Under the pieces are notes generated by a model. It saw nothing but the letters and a program-made list of their open reading frames with translations, had not been told where the DNA came from and did no database searches. This document shows positions 47,384 through 59,087 of a stretch of DNA of 64,000 nucleotides, in pieces; position 1 is the first letter of the stretch; each line of letters begins with the position of its first letter. Made by a program: the position numbers and the translations under genes. The stretch comes from Linnemannia schmuckeri (taxonomy: Eukaryota; Mortierellomycota; Mortierellomycetes; Mortierellales; Mortierellaceae): NCBI GenBank assembly GCA_029449235.1, contig JANATG010000007.1:372001-436000 (forward strand), written 5' to 3'.

Positions 47384-48704
47384 CGTCTTCCGTCGTTGTG
47401 CCGTTGTTGGTGGTTTTGTGCTAGAGTAAAAAAAAAAAGGGACGTATGTATGGGAGCAAGTTGCACAAAAGCGCGTTAAAAGTCACGTGGTTTTGAATAA
47501 AGAGGCTTGGGAATGTCAAATAGACATGGTTGAACATGGTCATAATCATCCCTCCTTGCCTTTTCCCACCTCCAACTCACTCTCACAGCACACAGCATGC
47601 ACGACGGACGCCAAAGGTACGAAAACTATTCTTGAAGCGAGGAGAGACGTACACGATGACAAAGAAGGAAAAGATCGTTCAGGAATGAAAAAAAGAAACT
47701 GCGAGAAACAACGGAACGACGAGGCACCCAATCGCCACTAGCCATGGGGATGGGGAGTCACCTTTGTGAAAAGGGAAGTCCATATCATATGGATTTGTGG
47801 AGCCACGCTTTCTTGGGAGGAGGAGGAAACATCTTTTTAGTTTTCCTTCTCTCCCCAGAGCCAGTTTGATAACCCTTCGTCAATCGGCAAGAAGGTCAAA
47901 TTTGGTGATGAAGGGGTGGTGTTGCTAGATTGAACTTGCGACTTAAATGTGCTGTCCTTTTTCTCTTACCGTGCAGTTTTTTTTCTTTCGTTCCCTTCAT
48001 CTTGATATCACTGGACGGGGACCCTATCGCTGACTCATGCCATTGGGGATAGGGAGTGCTCTGTGAAAGGCAAATTCTTCATACTTTTTGGAGGATGTGG
48101 AGCCACGCTTTTGGAGAAGGAATAGTGAACCTTGCACATTACAGGTCATTGTTTCCTTTTTTCCATAACCATAAATTCCTTCGTTATTCTGGCAGAAGAA
48201 GGACTTTTGGTGATGAGGGGTGGTGTCGCTAGGTTGACTTGCGACTTAAATGTGCTGGCCTACTCTCTTAGTAAAAGATGACGATTCTTTTCTTCTTCGT
48301 GCTATGACACATCTTGTAACCCCTTTCTCACTCATGCTTTTCATTATTTTTTTCGAGGTGGAGTCGCCTTCTTAGGAGGCTCCGCCTAGATAGCGACATC
48401 AGGAATTCCCGTGGACGACACAGGAATCTGGACTGCAAGGCACCATTGACCATTGCCTAACGTCCTTATTTTGCAGTTAATAAAGAGCGGCATTTATCTT
48501 CACCGTAACATTTGATGGCATTCTAATGACGATAAATATGTCGCCTATCATGTATCTTGAATGACTAGCTACTGAAAGTATTAAAAAGATTGATATCCGC
48601 AGCAGCGGTCACCAGCAAGTGAAAAAAGACAAGGAGTTGCGAATGGCAGGACACTGTGTTTATTTTTGATATCAAAAGTCATATGGTACAAGAAGCAGAA
48701 TCCC
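47384..48704. other. Intergenic region holding a tandem duplication
   Basis: Lies between the start of the unknown gene and the TRP4 stop, both on the minus strand. The main content is the direct duplication at 47741-48260. An A tract is near 47428. A GGAGTCGCC/GGAGGCTCC element near 48360-48390 follows the second copy. No open reading frame is convincing. Confidence 0.55.
47741..48260. repeat. Two diverged direct repeats, period about 300 bp
   Basis: Copy 1 is about 47741-47957 and copy 2 about 48039-48260. Shared blocks in the same order are GCCATxGGGGATxGGGAGT, TGTGGAGCCACGCTTT, TTTGGTGATGAxGGGTGGTGT, and TTGCGACTTAAATGTGCTG. The intervening bases have diverged. Neither copy has an open frame. 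The conserved islands separated by variable DNA suggest an old tandem duplication or two insertions of one short element. Confidence 0.75.
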
Positions 48705-50181
48705 TTATTGAATGTCGCGTCTGAAGCCCTCCAGCGCCAAGCGAGCCTTCCCGCTCTCGACAGACTCTCTTGCGAGTATAACGGCATCCTCGAAGTTGTC
48801 AGCCTTGCCAGCAACGACCAGGAGCGCAGCGGCGTTGAGGAGAACAAAGTCAAGGATGGGGTGGCCGGGAGACTTGAACTTGTTGTTGAGCAAGTCGTCG
48901 AGGATAGCAGCGTTCTCTTCGGGTCCGCCTCCCTTGACGGCTGTCAATGGATGAGAGGGAAGACCGAACTGGGCCGGTGAGATGTCCTCTTCGATGATTT
49001 CTCCGTCAACCAACTTCCAGACCTATATAATAATTAGTGTTAATTGAGGATGTGCAAATGGGTCAGGTCAGTCATGAGTCACATATAAAAAATTGAAATA
49101 TGACTAGAAATCAGTCTTTTCTGTATCCAGCCTGGTCCTCTAAGGTGAGCAACAACAATCAACCAATGTCTGAGATTGTCCTGATAAACGACCATGGCGA
49201 TGGTATGCATACGTACATGAGTCTCGCCCTCGGGGCTGATTTCGTCTAATCCATTGGCGCCACAGACGACCATACCGGCAATCAAGCCCATCAACTTCAA
49301 ACTCTGGATCATAAGAGCTCCGAGGCCTCTGGAGTGGACACCGACGACAACTCTCCTGGGCTTGGCGGGGTTGCTGAGGGGACCCATGAGGTTGAAGATA
49401 GAAGGGACACCCAGTTCCTTGCGGGGGACGCTGGTGTTCTTCATGGCAGGGTGGTAGGTCTGGGCAAAGAGGAAACAGAATCCATGGTTGTCCAACAGGG
49501 GCGCAACATTTTCTGGCTGGACGTTGTCGATCCTGCAGCCAATCTTTTCCAAAATGTCGGCAGATCCACAAGCAGACGAAGCGGCCCTGTTACCGTGCTA
49601 TTTTTTTTCATTAAGAGGTAGAAGAAAGTGAATTAGAGAGGAGTGTCAATTGGAGTAGCAATGGAGAAAGTGCGATCATAGCGTTCTTGACAGAGATAAC
49701 TTTATCTTAATTATCTTTCTGTGTGTGTCATGCAGTATCGTTCTCCGTACTGCTCACTTCGTTTTTTTTCTGGAGTGCTCTTTCTTACCTTAGCAACCTT
49801 GACTCCAGCTCCAGCAGCGACAATGGCAGCTGTGGTGCTGACGTTGAAGGTATCATGTCCATCTCCTCCAGTTCCGACAATATCGACAAGCTGCTCGGGG
49901 AGATGCGAATGGCTGTCAAAGGGGATAGGCAGGCCATGGTTGCTCATTTCGACGGCACAGGAGGCGACGATGGCTGGTTCAGCATCGAGCTTGTTGAGTT
50001 TGAGGCCAAAGAGGTAGGCACCAATCTGAGCGTGGGTGGCACGCCCCTCCATGATCTCCTTTGTGGCAATGGTAGCGTCCTCAGAGGTGAATGACTGTGG
50101 GTTGTGGGCGAGCTTCTTGAGGATGGGGTGCATCGTCGACTTGATGACGGGCACCTTTTGGATGTTTTCGGTGGAAGTCAT
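48705..50181 (-). CDS. TRP4: Anthranilate phosphoribosyltransferase
   Basis: Second step of tryptophan synthesis from chorismate: transfers phosphoribose from PRPP to anthranilate (EC 2.4.2.18). Exons 50181-49789, 49597-49217 and 49022-48705 are all in phase 0 and give 363 residues, the usual length. Family motifs are seen in order: VDIVGTGGDGHDTFNVSTTA (PRPP-binding GTGGD), VAKHGNRAASSACGSADIL (the conserved KHGNR spans the first intron), FLFAQTYHPAMKN (anthranilate side) and GVPSIFNLMGPLSNPA. The start is the first ATG. The 755-bp gap upstream is shared with APC6, which is divergent. Introns are 191 and 194 nt. Confidence 0.97.
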
Positions 50182-50936
50182 TTTTCTTTGGTATGTGTGT
50201 ATGTGTATATAAGATAGTTGGTGTGGAGGGGTGACTGTGGTTGATGTTATGGTATCCGTTTGTCCGAGTTGACAGGGGTAACTTGGTGGGGCTGGAGTGG
50301 AGAAGAGTAAAAGTTATGAGGGAAAGAAACAGAAAGATAAAAGAACAACAAAGAAATAAAAATAAGTATGTCGTGGGTCTCACAAATATACGTTTGATCG
50401 CGCCATCTCAAGTTATCGATCTCCTGTGCTTCCATTTCCTCTGTTTTTTGTGTCCGCTCACTACAACATTTACGAGGTGACGGGACATGTCCCAAGTGAC
50501 TCACCCTCCTTCAATTGACTATGCATCCGCGGATACCGCTACCGGCAAAAGCTATTTCCCTTTACCCTTGCCACTACCTCTCCTATGATTTTATATGAAT
50601 ATGTGTCCATCTGCGCACACCTCCCTGTATATGGAGTAAAAAGTCTCTCTTCGGACCCACTACTGTGGCTCCCCTCCTGCAAGATTCTGTTCCTGGCATG
50701 CAGCGAAAGGAGGTACTGTGACTGCTCCGCCACTATTTGTCGCATTTTGACACTTTTGCCACTCTGTCAACCCACACAGCCAGCTTTTTCTTTCGTCTTT
50801 TGTTCCTTCACATTCGCGTCAACTGCATCGCATTGGGCATCACCGCAGCCATTCTACAACACCAACAAACACCACTGTCAATAAACAAGGACGAGGAGGC
50901 TTGAGGGACACACGCTCCCCCTCATCGTTTCACCGC
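50182..50936. promoter_or_regulatory. Divergent promoter region between TRP4 and APC6
   Basis: 755 bp between the two start codons, which face away from each other. A TGACTGT lies near 50231 and a ATGACTG near 50088 in TRP4; TGACTG/TGACTC-like sites suit Gcn4-type control of an amino-acid gene, but such short matches are common. No coding sequence is seen. Confidence 0.4.
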
Positions 50937-53900
50937 ATGGCCCCTAACAAACGAACCCGTCAACCGAGCGTAGGCAGCAGCACCCATGGCACCGAACCCA
51001 CCACACCCAACACTAGACAACGCCAAGCCAGCAGCCATAGCGACACCAACCAGCCAGCTTTTCAGACACCTAATAACAACTATAATTCTCGTCTAAGGGC
51101 AACCCGCTCCACACCAGGACCAAGTCATAGCCAAACCCCCGGCGCGGCAAGTTCCAGCCCAGCTCACGGACACACACCAGGACACGCACATGGCCATGGA
51201 TCAGGAACGTGGAGTATGGCCACTTCACCAAACACCAGCTATACTACCCCGACGCGGCCGTCAGCCGGAGGAGGCGGTGGAAGTGGAGGATACAACGATC
51301 GGACTAGTTTTGGAACAGCAGGCGGTGGTACCGCTGCTCCTGGATCAGCCTCGTCAACAGCTTCGAACACCAACATAACACCGCGCGCAGCTCGTGGACC
51401 AACGCTCCCACAGTTCAACCTCACTCGGACAACCAGTGCCAACGGAAGTCTAAACGGACCAGGATCAGGCAACAGCAGTTTCAACAATGCAATAGCGTCC
51501 CTGGTGGATCTATCGCCTGGAGGACCATCCTCGTCAACTGGAGGAGGACCTGGTGCAGGACAACGGACGCCGAATGCTTTGACAAGGAAAGCACATGCCA
51601 TCCCAGGAAACAACGCCCATTCGTCATCTAATCAAAATATGCGCGTGATTCCATCGCCCTTTGCAAAGTCACCGGCGAGCTGGCTTGATATCTCGTTACC
51701 ATCACCAGTCAAGGGGTATGGAAGTGCCGCCTCAACTTCGAGTGCTTTTGCTGCAGGAGGCTCATCTACAGCAATTAGTGCTCCAGGAGCAGGAAGCGGG
51801 ATGCGGTCAATCTTTGGCCCTGGCCTGTCATCCATACCGGGCTCTGCGAGAAGCGAGACTCAACTCTCTGGTGATCGACATGGAGACTATGGAGTGTTTG
51901 ATGCCGAAGGCCATACAAGCGCAGTCGACTTCTTTGCACCTGAAGAAACGAATCGGTCTCGGTATTTGGATCGGGACCAGGATCGTGAACTAGATACGGT
52001 TGGTAGTATGCGAGCTTGGCGGACAGATGCTATGCACCAGCACATGTACAGAACTGCAGCCTATTGGGGCGACAAAGTCCTCAGCATCACCGGTAAGTAC
52101 TCTGATGCACTTAGATTGCTCTGTAGTTGTATGATCTGTCTGTTTTGACCAGGCTTCTGACTCTAATTAAATACTGAATCCATAGATGATTCGAACGATG
52201 TGTTTTGGCTCTCTCAGGTGTACTATTTGATGGGAGAATATGGCCGCGCGATCAACCTTTTGAAGAAGCAGAATTTGGTCGAGTCGTCCGTCGCGTGTCG
52301 GTTCTTGGCGGTCCAGTGCTTGGTAAGTAAACGGGGGAGAGTCTCATGGCATGCCGTATCAAGATTAATTTTGTTCGCAAGGCGTTTTAGTATCACAGAC
52401 CAACATTTGAAAGACTAACGATATATATATAAATTTATTGAAACTAATAGATTCGAACACAAAAGTGGCAGGAAGCACTGGAGTACTTGGGAGAAGAGAA
52501 CCAATTTTTAACGAAGAGCGAGGTTTCTGACAGCCAACAATCAAACAGCGGTGAAGGAGGAATCAAGGTATATTACAACCAAGGTGCGCGCTTTTGGATT
52601 TCTGAAGCATTAGAAGCGATATTTGAGAATAACATCCTAAAAATATATTATCTTTCTTCATACTGCTAGCTGGAGGCGTCCATGTGCTTCTTGAGAGGAA
52701 TCGTGTTCAAGAATCTACACAACATCGACGTTGCCAAGCAGTGTTTTAAGGAGGCGCTCAGGATTGACGTCAAGTGCTACGATGCTCTTGATATTATGAT
52801 CTCTAATAATATGCTGACGACCAGTGAAGGTATGAGTTTGCATGACTGGAATATGGCGGCGTTTACTGTTTGTATGTGCGCGTGCGGTAGAATTAAACGA
52901 AACATCTAATACGGCCACCTTACATATTTAGAGCAGGAACTCATCAATGAGCTCGAATTCAGCAAACAGCTTCAGGGACAGGATGCAGAGTTTGTCAAGA
53001 TGCTATACCAATCCAAGATGAAAAAAGTAAGTCTCTCATGTTTGGATGGTTTGGTAGTAACGATTTTTCGGGAACTGAGAGAGCGGCATGACTAACGAGG
53101 CCTTTATTTCGCTAATAGTACGATCGATTTGAGGAGCAGGAAATGATATACACGACATTGGCAACAAAGTTTCAGACAGAGAATGCAGATTTGCTCCATG
53201 CCAAGGCAGATGTTTACTTTACCCAGGGCCGCTTCGAAAAGTGTCTTGAGTGCACCAAAAGGTACACCATCGACTTCGTGGATTCTTTATTTGTCGTGGC
53301 TTTCCTTCTTACATTTCAACCTTACTTGCATGAATATAGGATATTGGAGATGGACAAGTTCAATTTGGCGTGTATACCCATGCATCTGGTGTCGCTGTAC
53401 GAACTGGATCTCAAGAATGAACTCTTCTTGATTGGCCATGAGCTTGTAGATCAGCATCCAAAGGAGGCGGTGACCTGGTTTGCGGTTGGGGTGTACTATT
53501 ACTTGATCGGAAACATCCCCGAGGCCAGGCGGTACTTTATCAAGGCATCCACGATCGATTCACATTATGGACCAGCCTGGATCGGCTTTGGGCATACTTT
53601 TGCGATGGAGGGTGAGCATGAGAAAGCCATCTCTGCGTACGGAACGAGTACCAGACTCTTCCAAGGGTAAGCGCCACAAAGTTTGTTTCGCCATTGAGCG
53701 TAAACTGTACATGCGTCGTGCAATTTACAATAGTCTAGTAACTTCCTTTACCCGTCTGTCGTTTTGAATATCGACCTTTAGATCGCACTTAGGGCCAATG
53801 TATATTGGGATGCAGCACTTGCAGCAGAACAATGCGGCGCTGGCAGAAAAATACTTTGACGCATGTTTGACTATCTGCGACTCTGACCCGTTGCTGTTGA

Positions 53901-54668
53901 ACGAGATGGGGGTGATGTATTACCAGCTAGGCCGGTATGATGAGGCGATTACTTCTCTCCACAAAGTTGTCAAGAAACTCGAGCACTCTCAGCGCAAGAA
54001 TGTCATTTGGGAGACCACCTGGCTCAACTTAGCCCACGCCTACCGGAAACAGGGGTAAATTTTTTGAATCGTTTTGGTTTCAACTGTTGTTGTTCGCACA
54101 ATTTTGGTGGCGTTCGGTTAGCTAATTTTTTTATTTGATCTGTTGGAGTAGAAATTACAAGGAGGCGGAGACATACTTCCTTAAGGTCGACAGCATTGCA
54201 AAACCAGGACCGACTCGAGCATCAGCATTAGTGGGACTTGGATTTATCTACCAGATCATGGGCGAGACCAAGGATGCGATGGAAGCGTACCACAAGGCGT
54301 TGGCGATTCGACCGGGCGATCAGACAGCGACAGATATGTTGCAGCGGATCATGGAGGAGAAGGTGCGCGACTATGAGATGGAGTGGATGAAGGATGCGCT
54401 GCCTGAGGAGATGATGGATGATGATAGATTTGAGCGGAATATCAGGGCTCTTGAGCAACATCGTGCGACGACTGCTCGTGCTTTGGCTGCTCTTGGGAGC
54501 GGACCTGGGTCTGGTGCTGGTGTTGGATCTTCTGTGGCTGTTGAAGGTAGTGGAGATGCGGCGGGGATTGAAGGGACGGGGAGACGGAAAGGGACCCTGA
54601 GTGGTCTTGGCGATGGCGGTGGTACTAGTCGTGGCAAGGCTAAGAAGGAGAATGGCCCTGAGGACTGA
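50937..54668 (+). CDS. CDC16: Anaphase-promoting complex subunit APC6/CDC16
   Basis: TPR subunit of the APC/C, the cell-cycle ubiquitin ligase. Nine exons agree in phase: 50937-52092, 52186-52322, 52451-52567, 52670-52829, 52932-53026, 53119-53261, 53340-53666, 53782-54054 and 54152-54668, giving 974 residues. The TPR array runs from about residue 370 (AYWGDKVLSI, VFWLSQVYYLMGEYGRAINL) to about 880. Typical CDC16 repeats are KEAVTWFAVGVYYYLIGNIP, YGPAWIGFGHTFAMEGEHEK, LLNEMGVMYYQLGRYDEAIT and ALVGLGFIYQIMGETKDAME. The first 350 or so residues are a Ser/Thr/Pro/Gly-rich disordered region with many S/T-P sites, much longer than in yeast or human. The C-terminus is Gly/Ser-rich and basic. The ATG at 50937 is the first ATG of the frame. 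Its 3' end converges with the fucosyltransferase gene 180 bp away. Confidence 0.95.
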
Positions 54669-54848
54669 AAACACCTACAACATTAAAAGCATCTTGCAAG
54701 CAGTTCTCATCATGTCTTTCGAAGAAAGCCATATGAGGCTTTATTTTTATTATTGTACACGGGTTGTTGTTGATGATACCTTTGGTGAATGCTTTTTATG
54801 CTCTGTTATTGTTATTATTTTTGTGGTCGGTCAGTTGGTCGGATGGCT

Positions 54849-57800
54849 TTACAGCCAGCAGTCATAATCCTCGCTCATCTCAATAGTTGACCTGATATGG
54901 CACTTGGCGCCCCCATTCGCAAATCCGAACCAGTACTGGAAACAGGGTTGGGTCGATCTGCGCTTGATACAGGTGCCGTCGCGTTTGACAATGTTAGGCT
55001 GGACGTTTGCGTATCCGTGGGCGAAATATCCAAATGTTGAGTAAGGCGAGGAGATGATTCGGTCTGCTTGGGCGAGGAGGAACATTTCTGCGACCGCTGT
55101 TTGGACGCCTTGGACTGAGTTCCGGACGACGGCTTCTGTTTGTGACGACGAGGAGGAGGGTGTTGAAGGGGATGCCGGCGAAGATAGTGGTGAATTGGTG
55201 TTACTATCGGTCTCGTCGTCGCTAAGTGACGATTCTGGTGTGGAGGATATGTCCAGGGAGTCATCTTCGTCGTTGGTTTCGGAGAGGACGAGAGAGGAGA
55301 CGGGAGACTTGATGGATTGGAAGGTGCTGTCGAGGACAAAGAGTTGGTCGCCGAGGGCTTCTTGGAAATGGGCGCGAGTTGGGCGGTAGTCTGTGGCGAG
55401 GTAGTATGCGAATCGACCGGTGGTTTTCTTCGATCCTCCTCCTCCTGTCTGGGCGCCGCCGTCGTTGTTGTTGCTGTTGCTGTTGTCGGTGGAATCCAGA
55501 TCTGGGTTGATATCTCGTCCGAGATAGTGGCCTCTCTGGACAATTGACAGCGAGTGTGATTCCTCCTGCCCGTCCAATATCCTGTTGCTCGGAGAGGCTT
55601 GCCACCTGTTGATGTTAGCCGCCCTGCTATGTGTGATCGATCTGAGCTTCTCCTCCTCCTCCTGAACAACATCGGCCGCACAACTCAAGAAAGAATCCTC
55701 AATCCCCTGACCGACCGCATTATTCTCAGTCCTCCTCACCTGCAACCCAATCAGCGTCACCCCTTTCGGAATTCTCTCCATCACAGAATCAATCTTGGCT
55801 TGCACAACCTTCGAAGGTGTCAACAACTTCTTGGCCAGAACCTGAAATGCATTCTTGCCACCGCCAGGAAACATATGGCAGAGTTCCCGTTTCCAATGCG
55901 GGTTATGTTGGATGACAGGGAGGAACCATTGCGTACTAAAGATCTGCACAATGGGCGTGGTAATGTTGAGGCCCAGGTCGGCTTCACAGAGGAGGTTGGA
56001 CCATGTTGATTCGGGAGTGATGGGTGAACGGAGCGCACAGTTGCGGCAGTAGGGGTACCAGATTTCGGGTTTGGACTTGTAGGAGGGGAGGTCTTTGTGA
56101 TGGGGAAGAGTTGTGTTGAGGTCCCAGGCGAGACCTTCCGGCTGTTGGAACAGGTCTGTGAAGTTTGCCTAGATTGTTCATTGAGATTAGTAAGTCGGTT
56201 GTGAGTTAAATTCGCGCACGCAGATTATTCTGGGCATTCCATTGCTGGTGAATGTTCACCCGAGGAAAATGCAGAAGGGGGAGTGTGAACCATAAGCCCA
56301 AAAAGAAAAACACAATAATGGATGCTGAAGCCGGTGCATCCATCTCCTTTTGGATAACCCCCAAATAAATAAAAAAAAAAAAAAAAAATGAGCAATTGCC
56401 GTTGCGCTTTCACTGTCCCAGGCATCTTTTTTCTTGCGCGGGTCAGCAGCCGATGTGTTGCGGCTGAATTTTTTCTTGTGGAATTTTGAGAGCACATATG
56501 GGTGGCCATCGTGCATGTCGTGCTCTACTTTTTTTTTATCCTGTCTTCTGTTACCCATCGTCGTGTTTGTAATCTCATAATGCGCACTCTTTGTACTACA
56601 AAATGATTATTATGTTCCGATCAACACGAACGTACATGTTGTGCCATAAAACGTGTACCGATCTGCCCTTGGAGTAACGAGTGTGTGCTCCGACCAGACC
56701 AGATGGTTGGTTAGCTCTTTCTTTTGCTTTGGAACAGCGATCAATTAGCGGTCTTTTTGGTTTACCCTCATCTTGTTGGTTGACCAACCAGAAAAAAATA
56801 ACGCACAAAACTCTTTCACACCCCTTCCGCCTCCAACACATTACCCCTCTGTTAGCATCATCCTTCCCTTTTTTTGTCACCTCCTTTTGTCTCCTTTAGC
56901 CCCTTCATCAATCGGATGATGGGAGAGTCGACCATGCACAAAGATTTCCAATAAGCTAAGGGTGAACTGTAAATGGCATAATAAAAGGCAAAGGGCTGTT
57001 GTCCATCCGTCGGTTTCGTAGCCCCATTGCTCATCGATGGTGATAAAAAGGGAGGAAGTCGCAGAGAGTGAGAGAGTGTGTGAGAAAGAGAGAGTCGAGA
57101 AGACTCAGCAGAGTAGAGCAAAACTCTCCAATTGCTTCGCACTGCACAGGTGTCGAGGAAGACAGCCAAGTGTGAGAGTTATTGGTGAGTATGATGGTTG
57201 GATAGAGCAAGCAAGGGTATGCGTGGTTTTGAAGTGAACAATAAAGCCGACTCGACTTGTAAAATGGGCTTATGGACGTGCGCCCACGCCTCTCCTCTCT
57301 CCCCTTCTTCTCTTAATCCATTGCGCATGGCAATGTCAAAATGCAATAAGCACTGAAGGGGACGGAACAAAAAATTACGCCGTTGATACATTTCTCTCGC
57401 CTCCCTTCTCTATCTACTCACTCACGATATTTTTCTATTTCCCCTGCTGATGCCCACAAAAAAAAACAATGAAATAAAACAACAACCGCGCAGACAGACA
57501 CATGCACAATGACCTTTAGCTATTCAGTCCAATTCAATTCAAAACATAAAACATTCCAGGCCCAACACTAACTCATCCAAATCCTAGCCCACTTTACAGA
57601 TTCAACCGAGTAACCGCATTTTCTTCTTTCATTTGTTCTACCCCGAAAAAAGTAGACAGGAAAAAAGGAGTAAAAGGGAATAAAGAGTACGAAGAGAAGT
57701 AACTTACATTGCATTGGGGCATGGCAAGCCAGTCAAGGACAATGGCACGGCGAGTCACCATGGCCATGACTACAGAACTCAAAAGTGCCTGCAACCGGTT

Positions 57801-59087
57801 TCCGAGTCCATCATCACTAGGCTGGAAGATCAAGAATCGTTTCTCGCTTTCGGGAACACCACCCTGGGCTTCGGGCAGGACCATCTCCCGATGAAACTCG
57901 AGATATTCTTCCCAGTAGGCCTCAAAGCTGCTCTGACGAGGTTCTCCTTGATAACCGCTCGTGCTCTCGTCCGCTGTTGCCGGACAAAGCCATTCGGGGT
58001 GTTGAATGTTGAAGAAAGGTGTAGCCTGTGTGGAGTCAAAATCACGAGCCTCGTTCCTAAGTGTCACAGGGATCACGTAGCTGAACCAAAATGCTATGGC
58101 GAGCAACAATCGCCATCGTGTCGAGGTGCGGTTGGATTTGCTGAAGAGGTGTATGCCATACTCGATTCTTCTGTTGATGAAGGACAACCCTGAGCGAGGA
58201 GATGAAGAAGAGGACTGGGGCAAGTACGAGTCAAAGATCAAGTCTGAATCCTGACCTTCCTTGGTGTTAAGATTGTTGATGACAACGCTGTTGTTGTTGT
58301 CGTCGTTGGGATGAAGAGGAGAGTACTTGACGTAAGAGGGATTGGGAGAAGGTGTTGGATTGAACTTGTGTCGAACAAGAACCTCCCTATGACTACCATC
58401 GTGATGTTGAGCCACGGCAGCCTTGATCCGGGCAAGGACAGTTGATCCAACGGGAGCCAGGAACAGGACCGTGTAACAGCCAATACACCACCACAACCAG
58501 TCGCTCATCAGCTTGTTGAAAATAGAAAAGATCAAGAGATGGAAGGGCAAGCCGAGGATGAAGATGGGAAGGATGGGGAGGGTCGCCAGGACGGTGAAGG
58601 AGATGAGGAGAAGGAACATAACAAGGTAGAGCAGGTTGTTGGCAAAGTGATGGTATCCCGGCAAGTATCGAATGGCATCATTGAAGGAGTCTAGGGTAAT
58701 GACACCCGTTGTAAAGATCCAGATCGGGAGTAAAAGTCCCACTGTCAGGGCTCCAAGGAGAAGACAAGGCTTCTTGGACGACAGTCGGCGTTTCAAAAGT
58801 GGGGCAAAGGGGATGGTGAAGAGTGGTGGTGGTCGGTCTGATAGGAGTGGAGGAGAGGGCGTCCGGGAGGGTGTTCTTGACTTTTTGATGGTTCTATTAC
58901 TACTACTGCTACTGCTGGTGCTGTAGGCTGACTCTAGGTCGGGAGACCGGTCCCTTGTCCCTGGGTAGCTGTATGAAGAAAGGATCCCATTATTATTGCT
59001 ATTGTTGCTTCCTGAGTTGGCGAGATTGGTAGCGTGGCCGTTGAAACTGAACCGGTTGAAGGACGAGGTGGAGGTATCCTTGGCCAT
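54849..59087 (-). CDS. GT37-like alpha-fucosyltransferase, membrane-anchored
   Basis: Exons 59087-57708 and 56168-54849 join in phase 0 and give 899 residues. After a Ser-rich cytosolic N-terminus come several transmembrane helices (KKPCLLLGALTVGLLLPIW, LLYLVMFLLLISFTVLATLP, WCIGCYTVLFLAPVGS) and one more near residue 340. The enzyme part starts with FQPSDDGLGNRLQALLS (about 420-436), the GxGNR motif of xyloglucan-type fucosyltransferases, and continues over the intron with ANFTDLFQQPEGLAWDL. Exon 2 has VTLIGLQVRRTEN, FAYYLATDYRPT and VAEMFLLAQADRIISSPYST followed by FGYFAHGYA, matching the GDP-fucose-binding motifs. Fucose in cell-wall or exopolysaccharide is the likely product; acceptor and linkage cannot be read from sequence. 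A Ser/Thr/Asp-rich insertion splits the enzyme part near 55,140-55,260. The 1,539-nt intron is exceptional here. Confidence 0.85.
56169..57707 (-). other. 1.54-kb intron of the fucosyltransferase gene
   Basis: The intron has a GTAAGT donor and a CTAG acceptor and interrupts the enzyme domain. It contains an oligo(A) tract (56371-56388), a small palindrome around 56781 (TGGTTGACCAACCA) and CT-rich stretches. I see no nested gene in it. Most other introns in the window are 95-150 nt. Confidence 0.7.

Noticed and set aside
47890..48260. Box C/D snoRNA suggested by GTGATGA in both repeat copies
   Set aside because: A box D (CTGA) at suitable distance with a terminal stem is absent in copy 2.
54849..59087. 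Two separate genes instead of one fucosyltransferase
   Set aside because: Canonical splice sites join both halves in phase within one enzyme domain, and the 3' half has no start codon suited to the conserved ANFTDLF sequence.
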